This document shows positions 60,572 to 64,000 of a stretch of DNA of 64,000 nt, piece after piece. The notes beneath the pieces are model-generated. The model made no database searches. It saw only the letters and a list, made by a program, of their open reading frames with translations, and was not told the origin of the DNA. The stretch lies in assembly GCA_965249455.1 (NCBI GenBank), contig OZ252236.1, positions 310,001 to 374,000 on the forward strand. Direction: 5' to 3'. The first letter of the stretch is position 1. The number at the start of each line of letters is the position of its first letter. The DNA is from Jiulongibacter sp024742395 (GTDB taxonomy: Bacteria > Bacteroidota > Bacteroidia > Cytophagales > Spirosomataceae). The translations under genes and the position numbers were made by a program.

Positions 60572-61945
60572 TTAATCTTTGTTTCCTATTTTGAAATTTT
60601 TCAAATAGGCAATCGGAGTTTTGCCATCGTAGGTCACTCCATCAATGAAGTCTTTTGTAGCCGGCTTGTAACCGTCAGTATCCGGAATGTCTTCTGCCGG
60701 TATTTTACCCTCTGAGACCAGCTCTTTGGCTGCTGCAAGCCATACATCAGGTCTGTAGATGTTTTTAATGGTGTTATGATACCACTCTTCTGGTTTTGCC
60801 GCAGGAATTTGCCCCCACCTACGCATTTGTGTTAAGAACCAAATACCATCTGAGTAAAAGGGATAGGTGGCATTGTATTTATAAAATACGTTGAAATCAG
60901 GCATGTCTCTTTTATCTCCTTTTTCAAACTCAAACGTACCCGTCATAGAGTTTGCAATGACCACAGAATCGGCTCCCACATAATCAGGCTTAGAAAGAAT
61001 ACCCACTGCTGCAGGTCGGTTAGCAGGATCATCCAGCCACTTTCCGGCACGTATCAAGGCTTTGGTTACCGCCTTAGCAGTGTTGGGATTCTCTTCGACA
61101 AACTTCTTCGTCATTACAAAAACCTTCTCAGGGTTGTTCTTCCAAATGTCCAGGTTGGTTGTCACCGGCACCCCGATTCCCTTGAAAACCGCTTGCTGAT
61201 TCCATGGCTCTCCTACACAATATCCGTAGATAGTACCTGCTTCGAGAGTCGCCGGCATTTGCGGTGGCGGTGTGACAGAAAGAAGAACTTCAGCATCAAT
61301 TTGTCCCTGAATGTTATCGGCCGTATAAAAACCTGGATTTATACCAGCAGCCGCAAGCCAATATCTGATCTCGTAATTGTGCGTAGACACAGGAAAAACC
61401 ATACCCATTTTAAAAGGCTTCCCTTGGTTTTTATATTCCGTAATTACAGGCTTTAAAGCATCTGCCTTAATTGGATGAATTGGTTTACCATCTGCTCCCT
61501 TTGGTACATTAGGCTTCATTTTAGCCCAAACATCGTTGGAAACAGTAATGCCGTTTCCGTTTAAATCCATTGAGAAAGGAGTGACAAGTTCTGCCTGACG
61601 GCCAAAACCGGCTCCGGCTGCAATTGGCTGCCCTGCTAACATGTGCGAACCATCCAATTGACCATCGATTACCCGGTCAAGAATGTTCTTCCAGTTAGAC
61701 TGAGCTTCAATAGTTACGTAAAGGCCTTCGTCTTCAAAATATCCTAACTCTTTCGCAATGGCCAAAGGAGCCATGTCCGTGAGTTTAATAAAGCCGAAGG
61801 TTAACTGTGGCTTTTCAATATCCGCACCGATAATTTCGGCAACTTCAGTTTCGCTGCTTTCTGAACTGCTTCCTCCGCAAGATTGTAAAAGGACTGATCC
61901 TAAAAGTACGGTCGCAGTTATCCAATTAATGAAAACTTTTTTCAT
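60572..61945 (-). CDS. NrtA/CmpA-type substrate-binding lipoprotein
   Basis: A 457-aa lipoprotein (Cys23 in LLQSC). CmpA/NrtA-like core: KPQLTFGFIKLTDMAPLAIAKELGYFEDEGLYVTIEAQ in outline, GQLDGSHMLAGQPIAAG, NGNGITVSNDVWAKM, MGMVFPVSTHNYEIRYWLAAAGINPG, TIYGYCVGEPWNQQAV and FNVFYKYNATYPFYSDGIWFLTQMRRWGQI. Ligand nitrate (or nitrite/bicarbonate); the NarK transporter nearby favours nitrate. Binds the ligand in the periplasm and delivers it to the permease. The first gene of the ABC part. Confidence 0.92.
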   Translation of the reverse strand: MKKVFINWITATVLLGSVLLQSCGGSSSESSETEVAEIIGADIEKPQLTFGFIKLTDMAPLAIAKELGYFEDEGLYVTIEAQSNWKNILDRVIDGQLDGSHMLAGQPIAAGAGFGRQAELVTPFSMDLNGNGITVSNDVWAKMKPNVPKGADGKPIHPIKADALKPVITEYKNQGKPFKMGMVFPVSTHNYEIRYWLAAAGINPGFYTADNIQGQIDAEVLLSVTPPPQMPATLEAGTIYGYCVGEPWNQQAVFKGIGVPVTTNLDIWKNNPEKVFVMTKKFVEENPNTAKAVTKALIRAGKWLDDPANRPAAVGILSKPDYVGADSVVIANSMTGTFEFEKGDKRDMPDFNVFYKYNATYPFYSDGIWFLTQMRRWGQIPAAKPEEWYHNTIKNIYRPDVWLAAAKELVSEGKIPAEDIPDTDGYKPATKDFIDGVTYDGKTPIAYLKNFKIGNKD

Positions 61946-61979
61946 TTGTATTTAAGTTTAGTATTGTTCTTATGTGATT

Positions 61980-63263
61980 TTATTTGTCTGATTTAAAGAG
62001 GGTTGGATTGAAGGTAATCATGGCCCATCCCCAGTTGTTTGATTTGATGTTTCCTGGCCTCAAAGACAACATTGTTTCGGTGGCAAATAATTGTGAGAAA
62101 CCCAGGTTCAGAGTAATATCAGACCCAATTTTTTGTACATAAACTAAATCTACCTCTGTTCCCATACTTTTTTCAAGGTTTCCGCCAGATTCAAGTACTT
62201 GTTCAGAGCCTGTCAAAAACTGATGTGCATGTGCAAGAATAGCCCCCTTGCCTAGCTTAAACTTTGTTTTCAGGTAAATGTCCTGAACACCGACAGTTCC
62301 ATTGGCGGGGCCTACAAAGAAATAGTCCATAAATCCATTATGAGCGTGGTTAGTACCGTAATCGGGGCTGAAACTAGTAATTGTGGAGGAAGCATCTGTG
62401 TCGTCTTTACCAGAGATAAACTCGTACCCCAGCGTTATAGGGGTTATTTTGGTTTTAAGTGTAGCGTTAAGTCCAATCAAAAAGGCATTTACCTTATTAC
62501 CAGACTGTTCTCCTGTTTGATAATAAGAATCTGTAGCCAAAGTAATTTTTCCAATGTTCTTAGAAGCAATCAAACCAAAGGTTTGTTTGTTAGAAAGAGT
62601 AGAGTCCGCATTTTGCACTCCGGCGTTTAATGCTAGAAGAGATAATTGCCCTTGTTCAAAATCCTTATGATACCAAGCGTATTGTAAGGTTTTATAACTC
62701 CCGCCCACAGAGTAGAAATTGGCTGCAGGCCTAGCCAATAAGGCCGGTTCTGCAATGTCCTGATCTCCGTTAAAGGCAAATCCTATATCCAACATAGACC
62801 GTTTTTCGTCATCCTTAATCTTGAATAAAAGAGCATCGTGTCTTCTGCCTTGCTGAGCCCACTCTAAACCGCCCAGAAATCGTTGATTATCATAAGAGAT
62901 AATTTGGCGGCCCGCCTTAATGGCTACTTTAGGAGAAAGATTCACCTGACCCCAGGCCTCACTTAGGAAAGTAGTACCCACTTCTTGCTTAAATATTTGA
63001 GTAGTTTGTCCCCAGATTCTTACATCCTGAAAAGACAACTTCATTTGATACTTTGGCTGTACAAAGTCAAAATAGATACGGCTCCTTTGTTCAGTAAAGA
63101 AAGCAGGTTTGCTGCCTTCTGATGTTGGTGTTTTGAACCCATTCCTAAATTCACTTCTTGGCCTAACCTCTGCAGACAGTGTAAATTGACCAAACGAATT
63201 CTGTGAAATCACCAGGCCCAAAAGAGCCAGGTAGAGTGTCTTGGCGATCGTTAATTTTTTCAT
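61980..63263 (-). CDS. Alginate-export-like outer-membrane porin
   Basis: A 427-aa outer-membrane protein: signal peptide (residues 1-25, ISQNSFGQ) and a beta-barrel with FTLSAEVRPRSEFRNG, EQRSRIYFDFVQPKYQMKLSFQDVRIWG, KAGRQIISYDNQRFLGGLEWAQQGRRHDA (outline), pattern of the alginate-export/OprD-like family. In nitrate operons of Bacteroidota such a porin precedes the NrtABCD genes and probably admits nitrate through the outer membrane. 34 bp ahead of the NrtA-like gene on the same strand, so operon leader. Confidence 0.82.
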   Translation of the reverse strand: MKKLTIAKTLYLALLGLVISQNSFGQFTLSAEVRPRSEFRNGFKTPTSEGSKPAFFTEQRSRIYFDFVQPKYQMKLSFQDVRIWGQTTQIFKQEVGTTFLSEAWGQVNLSPKVAIKAGRQIISYDNQRFLGGLEWAQQGRRHDALLFKIKDDEKRSMLDIGFAFNGDQDIAEPALLARPAANFYSVGGSYKTLQYAWYHKDFEQGQLSLLALNAGVQNADSTLSNKQTFGLIASKNIGKITLATDSYYQTGEQSGNKVNAFLIGLNATLKTKITPITLGYEFISGKDDTDASSTITSFSPDYGTNHAHNGFMDYFFVGPANGTVGVQDIYLKTKFKLGKGAILAHAHQFLTGSEQVLESGGNLEKSMGTEVDLVYVQKIGSDITLNLGFSQLFATETMLSLRPGNIKSNNWGWAMITFNPTLFKSDK

Positions 63264-63578
63264 ACTTTTGAAACAGTTTAAGTTTTACTTATTCTACTTT
63301 TCGCCCCTTTGAACCGACATTCACTGGGGCATTTTTTCTACTTACCAATCAATAAGTATTGAGTATTTATACTTACTTATTGACTAGCCAAACATAGGTG
63401 CTATTAAGTAGGACTCCCAAATAAATTCCAGAGAATTGCCAAATTTCTTTAAATAATCTAATTCTGTATTTGATATCTTTAGTCTTTTTATTATTCTGCA
63501 TTTTTTATTATATATAAACTTATATACTAGTTTAAATAATTTAGTCAGTATTTTATTCTGTTTCAATTCGCTGAAAAG
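63264..63578. other. AT-rich control region ahead of porin/nrt operon
   Basis: About 315 bp without a supported gene. It contains an inverted repeat with arms TCAATAAG (63349-63356) and CTTATTGA (63376-63383) around an AT-rich core, about 90 bp upstream of the porin start, a candidate regulator site for nitrate or nitrogen control. The remainder is low-complexity AT-rich DNA. Confidence 0.45.
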
Positions 63579-63579
63579 C

Positions 63580-63613
63580 AAAAAAAATTCCGAACAAGGC
63601 ATCTTGCTCGGAA
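63580..63613 (-). terminator. Terminator after the narK-like gene
   Basis: Stem TTCCGAACAAG (63588-63598) with CTTGCTCGGAA (63603-63613, one G-U pair), 4-nt loop, and an eight-A run at 63580-63587 that is a U-run on the minus strand. 66 bp past the narK stop. Confidence 0.88.
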
Positions 63614-63678
63614 TTAAATTATAATATGAGTATTTTTTAAGTACTTATTCCAAATACTATTCTGAAAGCCATGCCTTT

Positions 63679-64000
63679 CTAAACCTCAACCACAGCCAGC
63701 TCTTCTTTTGTGTCAGTAATCACTGTTTCATCTGACTCAATTGCCCTCTTTTCATCACTTTCTGAAAAGCGAATAGAAAATCCTATTAAGCCGATGACAG
63801 CCACAATTCCACCATACACCAGGAAACAATCCTCCAGAGCTGTTCCGGTTCTTAACATATACTGAGCATAAAATACTGCACCTACGTTTCCGCCGGCTCC
63901 TACTATACCCGATACAGCACCCAGGCTTTTCTTATTAATAAAGGGCACCACAGAATAGGTAGCCCCTTCTGCCATCTGGACAAACAAACTAAAAAAGATC
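63679..64000 (-). CDS. narK: NarK-type nitrate/nitrite transporter, C-terminal part
   Basis: The last 106 residues of a major-facilitator transporter; its 5' part lies right of the window. QMAEGATYSVVPFINKK and LGAVSGIVGAGGNVGAV are the strict signature of the NarK/NasA/Nrt nitrate branch. The final helix VYGGIVAVIGLIGFSI is followed by an acidic cytoplasmic tail of about 30 residues. The frame is open through to the window edge (IFFSLFVQMAEG), so the Met-like TTG at 63987 is not the true start. It belongs with the nitrate ABC operon further left, though its own terminator separates them. Confidence 0.93.
   Translation of the reverse strand, partial: IFFSLFVQMAEGATYSVVPFINKKSLGAVSGIVGAGGNVGAVFYAQYMLRTGTALEDCFLVYGGIVAVIGLIGFSIRFSESDEKRAIESDETVITDTKEELAVVEV

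Noticed and set aside
63384..63602. 72-codon AT-rich open frame on the minus strand
   Set aside because: Its start lies in the narK terminator hairpin and its low-complexity Lys/Ile/Phe composition reflects AT-rich DNA rather than a gene.
1..64000. CRISPR arrays, tRNA or rRNA genes, prophage or integrative elements
   Set aside because: No spaced repeat arrays beyond the short 33-bp tandem unit, no cloverleaf-like sequences and no phage or recombinase proteins were recognised.

Overview
The window reads as chromosome of a Bacteroidota bacterium, most likely of the order Cytophagales. The evidence is a SusC/SusD pair, several TonB-dependent receptors with carboxypeptidase-regulatory-like N-termini, a protein with a type IX secretion (Por) tail, DUF4249, DUF4374 and DUF2911 proteins, weak Shine-Dalgarno sequences, and promoter candidates of the TTTG-N19/20-TAnnTTTG type. 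Base composition is even, about 40% GC by eye. No integrase, transposase, CRISPR array, rRNA or tRNA was seen.

Layout. 1-1166: 5' part of an ABC-F ATPase gene, cut by the left edge. 1452-15259: a nutrient-uptake and redox region with SusC/SusD, a GguC-like FAH-superfamily protein, a DUF2231/cytochrome/LRR protein with a TIM-barrel partner, an AAA/DUF4143 ATPase behind a 33-bp tandem repeat, and a DUF1501 plus planctomycete-cytochrome (PSD1) pair. 15406-18665: an exported protein, a T9SS cargo protein and a small membrane-protein/XRE-regulator module. 18679-22955: tyrS, an outer-membrane barrel, and an ECF sigma factor translationally coupled to a protein that looks like an anti-sigma factor anchored in both membranes. 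23214-27551: a PepSY-like lipoprotein, then a TonB receptor with a DUF4249 lipoprotein. 27600-30728: a Tat-exported GMC dehydrogenase pair and an esterase. 31117-33076: a YHYH lipoprotein, a MORN-like protein and SCO. 33078-37983: housekeeping and stress genes (nadC, tadA, superoxide dismutase, LOG protein, Gfo/Idh oxidoreductase).

38266-41955 is the trpE-DUF3052-trpG-trpD operon. It is preceded by a leader peptide with three consecutive Trp codons and a terminator/antiterminator pair, which is a textbook attenuator. 41961-49551 holds murB, a D-2-hydroxyacid dehydrogenase, a LolD-like ATPase, a large membrane/TPR protein and phosphatidylserine decarboxylase.

49683-57744 looks like an iron-regulated uptake and reduction operon. 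Two palindromes of identical geometry flank its promoter. The genes encode a TonB receptor, a DUF4374 lipoprotein (as in the Xus xenosiderophore system), an exported ankyrin protein, a DUF2271 protein with a flavinylation-type motif, and a PepSY/flavodoxin/ferredoxin-reductase fusion. Together they could take electrons from cytoplasmic NAD(P)H to ferric chelates in the periplasm.

57755-64000 is a nitrate-uptake region on the minus strand (NarK, porin, NrtA/NrtB-like proteins and two ATPases). The two ATPases carry complementary defects that would fall in one composite ATP site.

The strongest leads are the sigma/two-membrane anti-sigma pair, the iron-reduction operon, the trp attenuator, the asymmetric nitrate ATPases and the YHYH-MORN-SCO cluster.
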